Positions 1 through 10,400 of a DNA stretch of 39,441 bases are shown here, one piece after another. The DNA lies in assembly GCA_031263125.1 (NCBI GenBank), contig JAISGL010000077.1, forward strand, positions 1 through 39,441, read 5' to 3'. The notes below the pieces were generated by a model, which was not told the DNA's origin, made no database searches, and saw nothing but the letters and a program-made list of their open reading frames with translations. The translations under genes and the position numbers were made by a program. Each line of letters begins with the position of its first letter. Within the stretch, counting starts at the first letter, position 1. The DNA is from Opitutaceae bacterium (GTDB lineage Bacteria > Verrucomicrobiota > Verrucomicrobiia > Opitutales > Opitutaceae).

Positions 1-5
1 CCGTC

Positions 6-28
6 CACGGGCAAGATGCCCGTGCTAC
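6..28 (-). repeat. REP-like hairpin, family c (GTAG foot)
   Basis: Read on the minus strand this is GTAG followed directly by an 8-bp stem CACGGGCA/TGCCCGTG with loop TCT. The foot is at 25-28. A GTAG foot abutting a short palindrome is the hallmark of REP sequences recognised by RAYT transposases. The assignment is from architecture only; no RAYT gene is in the window. Confidence 0.6.
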
Positions 29-50
29 TCGATCCGGCGGCTTCGCCGTC

Positions 51-73
51 AGCGGGCGGGACGCCCGCTCTAC
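51..73 (-). repeat. REP-like hairpin, family d (GTAG foot)
   Basis: On the minus strand this reads GTAG, then stem AGCGGGCG/CGCCCGCT (8 bp), loop TCC. The foot is at 70-73 and the stem arms at 51-58 and 62-69. It has the same geometry as the other GTAG hairpins here but a different stem sequence. It lies in the same orientation as the family c hairpin 23 nt upstream. Confidence 0.6.
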
Positions 74-130
74 TCCAGAATTGGCGGCATGCCCTGTCCC
101 GTTTTTGAGATGCGCCCCGTCAGTTAGTAT

Positions 131-256
131 CTGATGTTACGCGGACGGCAGATTTCGTAGGGCCTGACCTTGTGTCAGGCCGCAAATTACCAGCGCGGCA
201 TCCCACGCATGCGCGGCCTGACACAAGGTCAGGCCCTACGCACCGCGTCACATCAG
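131..256. mobile_element. TIR-bounded REP pair (BIME-like unit), copy 1
   Basis: Terminal inverted repeats CTGATGTTACGCG (131-143) and CGCGTCACATCAG (244-256) differ at one position. Inside are two family a REP hairpins facing each other, at 157-183 and 213-239: GTAG foot, stem GGCCTGAC/GTCAGGCC, loop CTTGT. The flanks TTAGTAT (124-130) and TTAAATC (257-263) are at best a poor direct repeat, so this may be an old copy. Open frames through it are repeat translations, not genes. Confidence 0.7.
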
Positions 257-609
257 TTAAATCACTTAAATCGATCCAACTCGACCCAAGCCGGGTGGCG
301 CAAACGCCGCGCGAATGCCTTTCCTGGGAGCGCGGGCATCCCTGCCCGCGCGCCGCCCTGCAAACCGGCTCACTTTGGAGGCGAATTGGAAATAACCGCA
401 AAAATCATCCCTTTGGACGATTTACGCCGGGGGCGGTTTTTTGATATTTTCACAATGTGATCCGATGAGCTTCCGCTCTTATGCGAAACCATCACACAAC
501 CTCCACCTCCCAGCCTCCACCTCCCAACCTCGCCTCCCAACCGCCTCCCAACCTCGCCTCCCAGCCTCACCTCCCAACCGCCACCCTCACTTCTCCTCCA
601 ATCCCACCT
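257..609. other. Non-coding leader upstream of the first autotransporter
   Basis: No gene is supported here. A perfect 9-bp palindrome lies at 330-351 (GCGCGGGCA, loop TCCC, TGCCCGCGC); it has neither a GTAG foot nor a T-run. At 506-577 there are six copies of CCTCCCAR with starts spaced 14, 13, 11, 13 and 13 nt apart. The strand complementary to this C-rich tract has repeated GGGAGG runs that could form a G-quadruplex. An ATG at 481 is in frame with the downstream gene, but it would put 43 Pro/Ser/Gln-rich residues before a normal signal peptide. No promoter could be assigned with confidence. Confidence 0.5.
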
Positions 610-3600
610 ATGACAACACTACGCCTGCCTTTGTCCAAGACCGCCCGTCTGACTGCCCTGTTACTGTTCTGCTGCTGCACCCTGCCCGTGGCCCATGCCT
701 TCGAGTGGGTCATTTCACCCACGGGTTCGACCGCGCTGCCCGTCGGAGGCAACACAACCGCAGGCTCCAATTTGATAAAAGACGGTGACATCATCACCCT
801 GTACACGGACCCGACCAGCGGCGGACCGACAGGCCCCGCCGCCCTCGGCAATGCGCTGATCACCTACCAGGACAACGGCGCCCTCACCCCATTCCCCCCG
901 AGCTTCACGATACGCTCGGGCGCCGGCCCCGACGATCCCGATTGGGACGGCACTTGGTACACCATCACCCATAAAAAATCACCGGCGCCGACTAACTTGA
1001 CCAGGGCCATTTCCACCTTCTCCGGCAATTCCACCATTACCCTCGTCAACGTCATTTTTGCCGAAAACATCACGGCAAACGGCTCCGGCGCGGCGATCTT
1101 TTTCGCGGCGGGCAACGCGCAACTCACCGACATGACGACCCTCACCGGCACGGCGATTTTCAGGGGCAACGGCGGCAGCAACAGCGCCATGCTTGGCGGC
1201 GCCATCCACAACGCCGCGGGCCATTTCACGCTTTCCGGCTCGTTCATCTTCGACAGCAACTTCTCCGGGCGCGGTGGCGCGATCAACACCGCCGCCAACG
1301 CCGGCAACGATTACATCCGGGGCGACATCCTGTTTGTATCGAACACCACGCAAACCCTCGGAGGCGCGTTCAACTTCACACAGTATCTGGCGACCTCCAC
1401 GGCTTTTTTTGACGGCAATATCCGGTTCATCGGCAACATGGCCAACAACGGCGGCGCCTTTGCCTCCAACATCGACGCAAACGCCAGCGCGTCCGCCGCG
1501 TGGGTGGTTTTTTCGGGCACGACCCTGTTCAAGGACAATGAGGCCACGGCAAACGGCGGCGCCATCCAGCAAGGCGCCCAGGGTCTGGTCATCGGTGGCA
1601 ACACCACCTTTGACGGCAACAAGGCCGGCGGCCTCGGCGGGGCCATCTACCAGTTCAACAACAAAAGCGGCGTGCAGGTTGCGGGCGGCGCCTTCGTCAC
1701 CCTCGACGCCACGACCGGCGACATTCTTTTCCAAAACAATCTCCATAACACGGCCATGTCCCCCGACGAACACAACGCCATGGTGCTCTATTCCGGAAAC
1801 GCCTATGTGGACGGCGGCACGACGACCGTCACGCTCAATGCCACCGGCGGCAACGTCATCTATTTCCACGACCCCATCGCCGTCTCCGACACGAACGACT
1901 ACGGCGCGCAGCAAGCCTACGTCAACGTCACGCAGACCGGCGACGGCACCGTTTTGTTTGACACCTACCAAAGCGTCATCACCCACACGACCACCCTTCA
2001 ATCGGGCACTTTCCTCCTCACCAACCGCGCCGTCTACGGCGCCTCCAACGACAAAGGCTGGTTCCAAATCGAGGACGGCGCCACGGTTGCCGGAAACGGC
2101 ACGGTGCAGGCCGGTGTCATCGGCTTCGCCGACGGCGCGCGCGTCAACGTGACCGCCGGCGGCACCCTCTCGCTCCTCGCGACCACATTCACCGGCACGG
2201 GTCTGCGCATTTCAGGCCACGGCACGATTGACGGCGCCGGCGGGCCGCCCATCCCCGCCTCGCTGGTAAGCGTCGGCTCCACCGTCTCGGAAATCCCCGG
2301 CGCGTCCGTCGGCGCCAACACCGCGCAAACACTCACCTTCGCCGCCTCGGCGCCCCTCGCGCTCGAAACCGGCGGCACCCTCGCCTTCGACATGTTTGGC
2401 GGCACAACGTCCGATCATCTTTATGCCGACGCGCTCACTTTCACCTCCGGCTCCGCCTTCATCAACCTCACCGGCATGTCGGGCACCTACAACATTCTCA
2501 CCACGCTCAGCTCCACCTTTGCCCCGGGCGATTTCACCATCCTCATCAACGGCTACATCCCCACCCAGCGTTATGCCGCCACCCCCACGATCACACCCTT
2601 CGACGTCGCGGGCAGCGAACTCAGCGTCGAATACGCGACAAAAAACATCAACATCGCCTGGACGGGCGCCGCGCAGGGCGGCATCTGGAGAAACGTGCAA
2701 ACCAGCGACTCCAACTGGACGGACAACGACGCCATCGCCCCCGAGCTGTTCTTCCTGGACGGCGACGGCGTCCTCTTCGACGACACCGCGGCATCCAGGG
2801 ATGTCTCCATCGATGCCGCCGGCGTGGTGGCGACATCGATGACCGTGGCCATCACCACCGGCAACAACTACACCTTTGCGGGATCGGGCGGCATCCGCAT
2901 CAGCAGCACCTTTGCCTTTGCCGGCACGGACGTGACACCCACCGGCAAACTCACCAAAAGCGGCGACGGCGCGCTCAACTTCACCAACACCGGCACGAAC
3001 ACCTTTGAGGACGGCATCGGGATTTCCGGCGGCGCCATCGGCTTCACCCGCGCCGCCCAGCTCGGCGACGGCGGCAACGGCATCCACTTCACCGGTGACG
3101 CCACGCTCCGCGCCAACGCCGCCGGCATCACCCTCGCAAACACCCTCGACGTCGACGCCGGAAAAACCGCCACGCTCGACACCGCCGCAAACACGCTCAC
3201 CTATGCCGGCATCTTCAATCTCAACAACACCGGCACTCTCGCCAAGACAGGCGCCGGCACACTCCGCCTCACCGCCGACAACTCCGCCAGCACCGGCGGG
3301 ACAGTCGTCAGGCAAGGCACGCTCACGCTCGACGGCGCCGATGCCAAAATCGGCGGCAACATCGACATCGCCGCCGGCGCGACCCTCGCGGGCAGCGGCT
3401 CGGCGACTGGCACGGTCAACGCCGGCCCCGGCGCATTCATCGCGCCCGGCGCCTCCAGCCTCACGACGCCCGTCACGCTCAACCTCAACAACCTCAACCT
3501 CGATTCCTCCATCCTGAGCTTCAACCTCTTCTCCACCGGCTCCAACGACACCATCAACCTCGCCGGCGCCCTCACGCTGGCCGGTACCAACAAAATCAAC

Positions 3601-6600
3601 ATCAGCCTGTTCCAGGCCGGCGTCTACAACCTCGGCAACCTCGACGCGCTCGCCGGCGTGGAAGTCACCATTGCGGGCATCGCCCAGGTCGCCGGCGCCC
3701 GCCAGACTGCCGCCGTCGTTGCCGATGGCGGCAACCTCCTGCTCCAAACCGGCGCGGACATATCGCGCGTCCTTCGCTGGACAGGCGCGACCAGCGGCAC
3801 ATGGATTTCATCCGACTCCAACTGGACCGACGGCGGCCCGACCACGCTTTACGCCGGAGGCGACCGCGTCATTTTTGACGACACCGCCCCCGCCGCCTCC
3901 CCGCACGACATCGACATCGCCGGCACCGGCCTGATGGTTTCCGACATGTTTGTGCAAGGCACATCCAGTTACTCTTTCTCCGGCGCCGGCATCACCGCCG
4001 ATCCCGCCAGCATCATATCGGGAGCAGTCATCACCACCGGCTCCGGCAGACTTATAAAGGAAGGCAGCGGCACGCTCGCCTTCACCAACGCCGCCAACAA
4101 TTTCCTCGGCGGCATCGAAATCGACGGCGGCGCGATTACCTTCACGGACGTCGCCCAGCTCGGCGGCGGCGACATCCTCTTCGGCGGCGACGCCGCGCTC
4201 GTCTCGCTCACCGGCGCGCAAACGCTCGCCAGCAACATCACGGTCGCCGCGGGCAAGACCGGCGTCATCGACGCCGGCGCAGGCGATATCGCGCTCTCCG
4301 GTTTGCTCGCCGCCGCCGGCGGATCGGGCACGCTCGCCAAACTCGGATCGGGCATGCTCGCGCTCGCAGCGGACAACACCGCCGGCGCGGAAAATCTCGT
4401 GCTCAATATCGCCGAAGGTTCCCTCCTGCTTGACAACGTCACATTCGCCGGCGCGGTTGACCTTGGCGAAAACACGACGTTCATCGGCGCCGGCGACGCC
4501 GGCACAGTCGGCGCGATGCGCGCGGCCGCCGGTTCCACGGTGCAGGTCAACGCCGGCGAATTGAATATCGGCAGTCTCCAGCTCGCCGGCGGTTCCACGC
4601 TCATCCGATCAGACACCGGGGCAGGCGTGCTTTCCAGCGCGGCCACGCTCGACGGTCTCGTTTCCGCCAGCATCACCGGCGGCACACTCGCGTTCAACGG
4701 CTCTATCAACGGCGCGGGCGGCTTCCTCAAGACCGGCGACGGCGAATTGCAGCTCTCCGGCGCCGCCGCGCTCGGCAACACCGGCGTCACGCAAATCGAC
4801 CAGGGCGCCGTGCGCATCACCGGCATATCCGGCGTCACCGCCCCCACCATTACCGAAAGTGACACCATTCCCGGCATCAACATCGCCGGCACCGTTTCGC
4901 AAAATATCATGCTCAACGGCGGCGACCTCATCTTGTCTTCCGGCACGGGTGCTGACGAGGCCACCGCCAACAACTGGTCCGGCCTGCGCCTCATCCAGGG
5001 CGCCGACTCCGCCGCGAGCACGATATCCGGCGGCAACGAAATCATCCACGTGGGCAGCGGCACGCAGGAGTACGCCATTCTCCAAGGCATCCACGTCGCC
5101 GTGAACGCCGGCAACGACACCGCCGTCCTGGGCAACACCGCCAACAATTTCACCGGCATCGTCCGCGTCGACAGCGGCACGCTCCAGGTCACCGACACCC
5201 TGCAACTCGGCGCGTTCGGCGCCGCGACCACCGCCAAGGTCGCCCTCAACGGCGGCGCGCTCCAGATCAGCGGCACCATCAACACCACCCGCGCCATCGA
5301 GCTTCGCGCCGACGCCACCGTGACGGTTGACGACGACGCAAACTCCCAGTGGAGCGCCATCACCAAACCCGCGGCCTACCCCGCGGCCAGCTTCACCAAG
5401 GCCGGCTCCGGCACGCTCACCATCGCCGGCAACAATCAGGCCACCGGCATGACCGTCGCCGAAGGCCGCTATGTCGCGTTTACGGGCAACAGCGTGAACA
5501 CGAGCGCCACGGTCAGCGTCAGCAGCGGCGCGACATTCGAGTTCAGCGCCACCACCACCGCGAACGGCGGCACGATGGGCTACGTCGGAGGCCAGCTCTT
5601 CGCGAACTCCAGCGCAGGCACGGTGAGCGCCCCCGTTGTTGGCAGCGGCACGTTGGAAATCACCAGGGGCAGACTCGTCTTCACCTCGCCCAACACGACC
5701 ATTGCAAACATCAACATCACGGGCACGGACTCAGCCGTGGTTATCAACAACAACCGCCCCGTGGCCGACTTCTCCCCCAACGGCGCGATCACCGTTGACC
5801 AAGGCGCCCTGATTCTCGCCTCGACCGGCCACAACATCGGCAACGTCGTGCTCAAGGACGGCGCCTCGCTCTCCTTCCTGATGCAGGGCACGCTGGTGGC
5901 GGCGCAGGTGACGGAGACCGGCACCATCCCCGCCTACTTCACGACCAACGGCCAGGGCTTCAAGACCGCCACGCTCGCCTCGCTCACCGCCACGGGCACC
6001 GACGGCAACCTCAACTTCAACACCAACCTCGCCTTGGGCCGCGCCGATCATCTCACGGTCAGCGCCCCGGTTTCGGGCGACTTTGTCATCGGCGTCAACA
6101 ACCACGGCGTCCTCCCCGAAACATATGCCGCGCCCCTCACGCTCCTCACCGCGCCTGACGCCAGCGACGCCACCTTCCACACGCCTCCCGACATTGATGT
6201 CGGCCTCTATAAATATGCCGTCACCACGCAAACCGGCGACGGCAAAATCGGCATTGTTGTCACCGGCACCGGAGCCATGAGCAACTCCGCCTCGCTCATC
6301 AACACCATGGCGGGCGCGCTCCCCCTCAGCTGGTTCGCCGAACTCAACAGCGTCACGCAGCGCATGGGCGAGCTGCACATGGAAACCCGCATCGACGAAG
6401 CCGGTCTCGCCACGTGGGTGCGCGGTTATGGACAGGCGTTGGAGTTCAACCGCAAAGTCAACGGCACGCCGTTCGACGAACGCCAGTTCGCCGTCGAGGG
6501 CGGCGCCGACTACAAATTCGGAGGCACGCCGCACAACATCTACGCCGGCGTTTTCTTCGGCTACGGCGAAAGCGAGCGCGACTATAACGTCGCCGGCGAG

Positions 6601-7218
6601 GGCCGCAACGAAAGCGTCTTTGGCGGCCTCTACGAAACCGTCAGCACAAAAAACGGCTGGTACCTCGACGGCGTGATCAAGCTCAACGGCTTCAAGAACA
6701 CGTTCACCGCCGTCTCCCCGACGGGCGAAACCATGACGGGCGAATACCACAACTGGGCGGCCGGCGGCTCGCTCGAATTTGGCAAATACTGCGACGTCGG
6801 CTTCGGCTGGTATCTCGAACCGCAAATCCAGGGCGCGATCACCGCCATCATGGATTCGCATTACGTGACCAGCAGCGGCATGCAGGTCGAGCTTCGCTCC
6901 GGCACCACCACGCAAGGCCGCGTCGGTTTTATGTTCGGACGCATCTTCCAAACCGGCGCCAACGGTCTCCTCCACGTTTATATCAAAGGCCACGCCGTGG
7001 CGCAGTGGACAACCAACGGCCAGATTTACGTCGTCACCCCGCACGGCGAGCACAAGCGTTACACGCCCACAATCAAGGGCGACCGCCTCGAAGTCGGCGC
7101 GGGCATCGCATGGCGCGCCTCCCGGCGCATGCAATATTTCTTCGATTTTGAAACCGCCGACGCCGATTATTATATAAAACCCTGGGGCGTGAATTTCGGC
7201 ATCCGTTGCAGTTGGTAA
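610..7218 (+). CDS. Giant autotransporter/adhesin with Pmp-like repeats and C-terminal beta-barrel
   Basis: Predicted surface protein of 2202 residues (type V secretion). Start chosen at ATG 610 because it opens directly on a Sec signal peptide (MTTLRLPLSKTARLTALLLF, ending near VAHA). Residues about 180-345 contain repeated GGA[IF] and FxxN motifs (GGAIHN, FDSN, GGAINT, FIGN, GGAF, FKDN, GGAIQQ, FDGN, GGAIYQ), the pattern of chlamydial polymorphic membrane proteins. The middle is a long passenger of autotransporter-associated beta-strand repeats (KxGxGTLxL types) with two W-x-G...SNW modules at about residues 680 and 1055. Residues about 1900-2202 form the barrel, beginning near WFAELNSVTQRMGELHM and ending in Trp rather than the usual Phe. 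It heads a co-directional cluster with TBDRs, sulfatase and galM. A role as substrate or cell adhesin is inferred; the ligand is unknown. Confidence 0.85.
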   Translation: MTTLRLPLSKTARLTALLLFCCCTLPVAHAFEWVISPTGSTALPVGGNTTAGSNLIKDGDIITLYTDPTSGGPTGPAALGNALITYQDNGALTPFPPSFTIRSGAGPDDPDWDGTWYTITHKKSPAPTNLTRAISTFSGNSTITLVNVIFAENITANGSGAAIFFAAGNAQLTDMTTLTGTAIFRGNGGSNSAMLGGAIHNAAGHFTLSGSFIFDSNFSGRGGAINTAANAGNDYIRGDILFVSNTTQTLGGAFNFTQYLATSTAFFDGNIRFIGNMANNGGAFASNIDANASASAAWVVFSGTTLFKDNEATANGGAIQQGAQGLVIGGNTTFDGNKAGGLGGAIYQFNNKSGVQVAGGAFVTLDATTGDILFQNNLHNTAMSPDEHNAMVLYSGNAYVDGGTTTVTLNATGGNVIYFHDPIAVSDTNDYGAQQAYVNVTQTGDGTVLFDTYQSVITHTTTLQSGTFLLTNRAVYGASNDKGWFQIEDGATVAGNGTVQAGVIGFADGARVNVTAGGTLSLLATTFTGTGLRISGHGTIDGAGGPPIPASLVSVGSTVSEIPGASVGANTAQTLTFAASAPLALETGGTLAFDMFGGTTSDHLYADALTFTSGSAFINLTGMSGTYNILTTLSSTFAPGDFTILINGYIPTQRYAATPTITPFDVAGSELSVEYATKNINIAWTGAAQGGIWRNVQTSDSNWTDNDAIAPELFFLDGDGVLFDDTAASRDVSIDAAGVVATSMTVAITTGNNYTFAGSGGIRISSTFAFAGTDVTPTGKLTKSGDGALNFTNTGTNTFEDGIGISGGAIGFTRAAQLGDGGNGIHFTGDATLRANAAGITLANTLDVDAGKTATLDTAANTLTYAGIFNLNNTGTLAKTGAGTLRLTADNSASTGGTVVRQGTLTLDGADAKIGGNIDIAAGATLAGSGSATGTVNAGPGAFIAPGASSLTTPVTLNLNNLNLDSSILSFNLFSTGSNDTINLAGALTLAGTNKINISLFQAGVYNLGNLDALAGVEVTIAGIAQVAGARQTAAVVADGGNLLLQTGADISRVLRWTGATSGTWISSDSNWTDGGPTTLYAGGDRVIFDDTAPAASPHDIDIAGTGLMVSDMFVQGTSSYSFSGAGITADPASIISGAVITTGSGRLIKEGSGTLAFTNAANNFLGGIEIDGGAITFTDVAQLGGGDILFGGDAALVSLTGAQTLASNITVAAGKTGVIDAGAGDIALSGLLAAAGGSGTLAKLGSGMLALAADNTAGAENLVLNIAEGSLLLDNVTFAGAVDLGENTTFIGAGDAGTVGAMRAAAGSTVQVNAGELNIGSLQLAGGSTLIRSDTGAGVLSSAATLDGLVSASITGGTLAFNGSINGAGGFLKTGDGELQLSGAAALGNTGVTQIDQGAVRITGISGVTAPTITESDTIPGINIAGTVSQNIMLNGGDLILSSGTGADEATANNWSGLRLIQGADSAASTISGGNEIIHVGSGTQEYAILQGIHVAVNAGNDTAVLGNTANNFTGIVRVDSGTLQVTDTLQLGAFGAATTAKVALNGGALQISGTINTTRAIELRADATVTVDDDANSQWSAITKPAAYPAASFTKAGSGTLTIAGNNQATGMTVAEGRYVAFTGNSVNTSATVSVSSGATFEFSATTTANGGTMGYVGGQLFANSSAGTVSAPVVGSGTLEITRGRLVFTSPNTTIANINITGTDSAVVINNNRPVADFSPNGAITVDQGALILASTGHNIGNVVLKDGASLSFLMQGTLVAAQVTETGTIPAYFTTNGQGFKTATLASLTATGTDGNLNFNTNLALGRADHLTVSAPVSGDFVIGVNNHGVLPETYAAPLTLLTAPDASDATFHTPPDIDVGLYKYAVTTQTGDGKIGIVVTGTGAMSNSASLINTMAGALPLSWFAELNSVTQRMGELHMETRIDEAGLATWVRGYGQALEFNRKVNGTPFDERQFAVEGGADYKFGGTPHNIYAGVFFGYGESERDYNVAGEGRNESVFGGLYETVSTKNGWYLDGVIKLNGFKNTFTAVSPTGETMTGEYHNWAAGGSLEFGKYCDVGFGWYLEPQIQGAITAIMDSHYVTSSGMQVELRSGTTTQGRVGFMFGRIFQTGANGLLHVYIKGHAVAQWTTNGQIYVVTPHGEHKRYTPTIKGDRLEVGAGIAWRASRRMQYFFDFETADADYYIKPWGVNFGIRCSW

Positions 7219-7336
7219 ACCGCCCCCAAGGCCAGCGCATATTCCCGTCACACTTAGCACTTAGCCCGTTAGCCCGGCAACCCTTCCCATGTGTCCCTGC
7301 ATCGACAAAATCCCATGCCGCGTAACTGACGCAGCT

Positions 7337-7471
7337 GTAGGGCCTGACCTTGTGTCAGGCCGCAAATTACCTGTGAGCCTCTTGCGCGAGCGCGGCCTGA
7401 CACAAGGTCAGGCCCTACGGCGGCACGCATGGCGGCGGGGGCACGTAGGGCGCGACCTTGTGTCGCGCCGC
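7337..7471. repeat. REP cluster, copy 2, overlapping the start of the first TonB receptor
   Basis: Three hairpins: family a at 7337-7363 (+), family a inverted at 7392-7418, and family b at 7445-7471 (+), the last with GTAG, stem GGCGCGAC/GTCGCGCC and loop CTTGT. A degenerate left terminus (GCGTAACTGACGC) lies near 7320-7333. No right terminus is visible: the unit runs straight into the coding sequence. The preferred GTG start at 7460 lies at the loop/stem junction of the family b hairpin. Confidence 0.75.
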
Positions 7472-10400
7472 GCATGGCTCCTGTTGACCGGCATGATCAT
7501 AAGCGGCGTCCTTGGCGCACAGGCCGTCGCTCCCGTTTCATTGGAGGAAACCGGTGATTCATCCCCGCCGGTGAAGGTGGAAACGTCAGCCCGGTCAGCT
7601 CCCGCGAAACCCGCCGAAAAAGTGGACGACGAAATCGTCGAACTCTCCCCATTCGTTGTGCAGGCGGGTGATGACGACGGCTACCAGGCCGCCAACACCA
7701 CCAGCGGCAGCCGCCTGAACACCTCCCTCAAGGACACCCCCGCGTCCATCTCGCCCTTCACCGAGGAGTTTCTCAGCGACGTCGGCGCGACCTCCGTCGA
7801 GGACATGCTCGCCTACACGGGAAACTCTGAAGGCGAATTTGAGGACGGCTCCGGCTTCAACGACTCGGCCTCCCGCTGGGCCAACACCACCAGCGGCCGC
7901 TTCCGCATACGCGGCATGAGCGGAAGCTCCTCGCGCGATTTCGTCAACAGCTCCATCCCCAACGACACCTACAACATTGATCGCGCCGAGGTGGCCAGCG
8001 GCCCCAATTCCATCCTCTTCGGCCTGGGGTCGCAGGGCGGCACCGTCCTCCTCTCATCAAAACGCGCCAACACGAGACGAAACACCTTTCGCGTCAAAAA
8101 CATCATGGGCACCTGGGACGGCTTCAGCACCTTGCCCTACGAACGCCTCGAAGCCGACGCAAACCTCGTGCTCATTCCCAGGAAACTCGCGTTCCGCCTG
8201 ATGGCGCTTTATCAAAACTCGGGCAGTTGGATGCGCTATTGGGTCAACGATCAAAAACGCATCTCCCCGGCGCTGACCATAAAACCCTCCAAAAACACCA
8301 CCATCCATCTCAACTACGAGCGCGGTGTTGTCGACGGCAGCACGCGTTTGAACTGGCCCGCCTACGATTCCGTCTCCGGCTGGCTCGCCGCAGGCCGCCC
8401 CCTCGTCAGCAGCCTGACCGCGCCCGTGCTCGGCGCCGCCCCCGCCGGCATGGTCCTGCTCGCTCCGGATAACAACAACGTTGACCACTACGTCTTTAAC
8501 GAAAACGACGGCACCGTTAATAATTACCGCCAGGCCTATGCGGGCGCCAGCCTTCATCCGGACTCAAATAATACAGTCCTCGCATCGCCCTCGCTCCTGT
8601 CCTACCGCGTCAGCACGCTCGGGCCGGGATCGCAGCGCAACCAGACCTTTGAAAGCTGGTCCGCCATCGTCGATCAGCGCGTCGGCGCCTTTGACTTCGA
8701 ACTCGGTTATTATCATAATCACAACGACTCGCAGGTTCTCACGGCCAGCGGCGCCGACGGACGCAGCAGCGGCCTCACCGCCGATCCCAATGTTTATATA
8801 TCAATGCCGGTCTGGAGTTCGCCATCCGATAAAGTCCCCAATCCCCGCGCCGGCCAGCTCTACATGGAGGAACAATGGTACAAAAACACCTTTGATGATA
8901 CAAACAACGTCATCCGCCTCACCATATCCAGTGATATCCAACCCGGCAAAGCGTGGGGACGCCACCGCCTGATGGGCCTTGTCGAACACGCGAAGAACGA
9001 AAGCGTCTTTATACAAAAAAATGAAATCTGGGCCGACGACAATAATGTTGTCATCAACTATAATCCCAACAGCCCCACGCCCGAAGGCAACCAGAACAGC
9101 GTCTGGCGCCGCCGCTACATCACCGAGGGCGATTTCAACACGTATTACGCGGGCGACGGACGCATCCCGACCCCTACCTTCGTCGCGGGCGACAAAACCT
9201 ACCACGGCACTTTTGTCACCCGCAAAAACGCCAGCTATCACACCACGCAGGAGACCAGCTCCTACGCGCTGGCCATCCAAAGTTACTGGTTCAAAAACAG
9301 GCTGATCACCACCCTCGGCGCGCGCATCGACAACCTCAAATTCACCAACGAAAAACAAGCCCGCATCCTCGATCCGAACGACCCGCGAATACTCAGCGGC
9401 GACAAAGTGCTCGGCGAAATGGCATTTTCCGGCGAATATAAAAAAGACAAGTACAAACCCTCCACCTATGCGGCCGGCGCGGTTTGGCACCTCTCGAAAC
9501 ATTTTTCCCTGTTCGGCAATTACAGCACCAACATCGGCCCTCCGCGCTTTGACCGCAACGTGCTGCCCTATGGCGACATCGCGCAGGCCCCCAAGGGCAA
9601 AACGACGGAGGAGGGCATCCTCGTTGACTTCCTCGGCAACGACAAAATCTTCCTCCGCATCACCCGCTTCGACACCCGCCAGCTGGGCGACAACCCCATC
9701 ATCCCGGGCAGCACTGATGCCATAAACTCCGCCCCGCTCGGCAACACGGATGTCATAACCATAAGCACCGCCCTGCATGACGCCGGCCTCATCACCGACG
9801 AACAATATCAATGGGAAGCCGTCGATTTTTCGTTCAATTCAGCCTGCCTGAACACCTATACAAAAGGCTGGGAATTCAGCCTCATCGCCAATCCCACAAA
9901 AAGAATAACATTCTCCGCGGCGGCCTCCTATAGCGATCGCAACCGCTACGACGTATTCTCGGAAGGCTTTGCCTACTTCGGTCAAAAGTTCCCGGAATGG
10001 TTTGCCCTTGCCAATGCGATGCCGGAAAGCGAACAAAAACAAACACTCCTCGACCTCCTCAATGATGAGAAGGTCATTGTTGATGGAAAACTCCAGAGTA
10101 TCGTTAATAATAACAGCGGCCAGATGGGGTCGCGCATGTGGAAAGTCGTTATAAACACCCGCTACAGGTTTCCGGACAACTTCCTGAAAGGCTTCGCCAT
10201 CGGTGGCGCCATGCGTTATCAAAGCGGCCCCGTCATCGCTTGGAACAACACAACGAAGCAAAAGACCATCGGCCAGCAAACGCTCTTCTTCGATGCCTTC
10301 ATAACCTACAGGCGCAAGATTCTGCGCGGAAAGTCCGGCATGACCATTCAGCTCAACATCAGGAATCTGACCAACAGCGACACCGTGACCATGGGCCGGC

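Noticed and set aside
330-351. Intrinsic terminator at the 9-bp palindrome
   Set aside because: No T-run follows and no upstream gene ends nearby; it is better seen as another interspersed palindrome.
481-609. Upstream ATG at 481 as start of the giant autotransporter
   Set aside because: It would put a low-complexity Pro/Ser/Gln stretch before a complete signal peptide that begins at 610; the tract is better read as a non-coding repeat leader.
2212-7260. Long minus-strand frames (e.g. 2212-3747, 3969-5366, 5731-7260) opposite the first autotransporter
   Set aside because: They are antisense shadows of a GC-rich repetitive gene: composition is Gly/Ala/Val/Arg-rich, with no domains or leaders, and the sense frame is clearly coding.
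7289-7459. ATG 7289 as start of the first TonB receptor
   Set aside because: The first 57 residues would be translations of REP hairpins and the signal peptide would be buried far inside.
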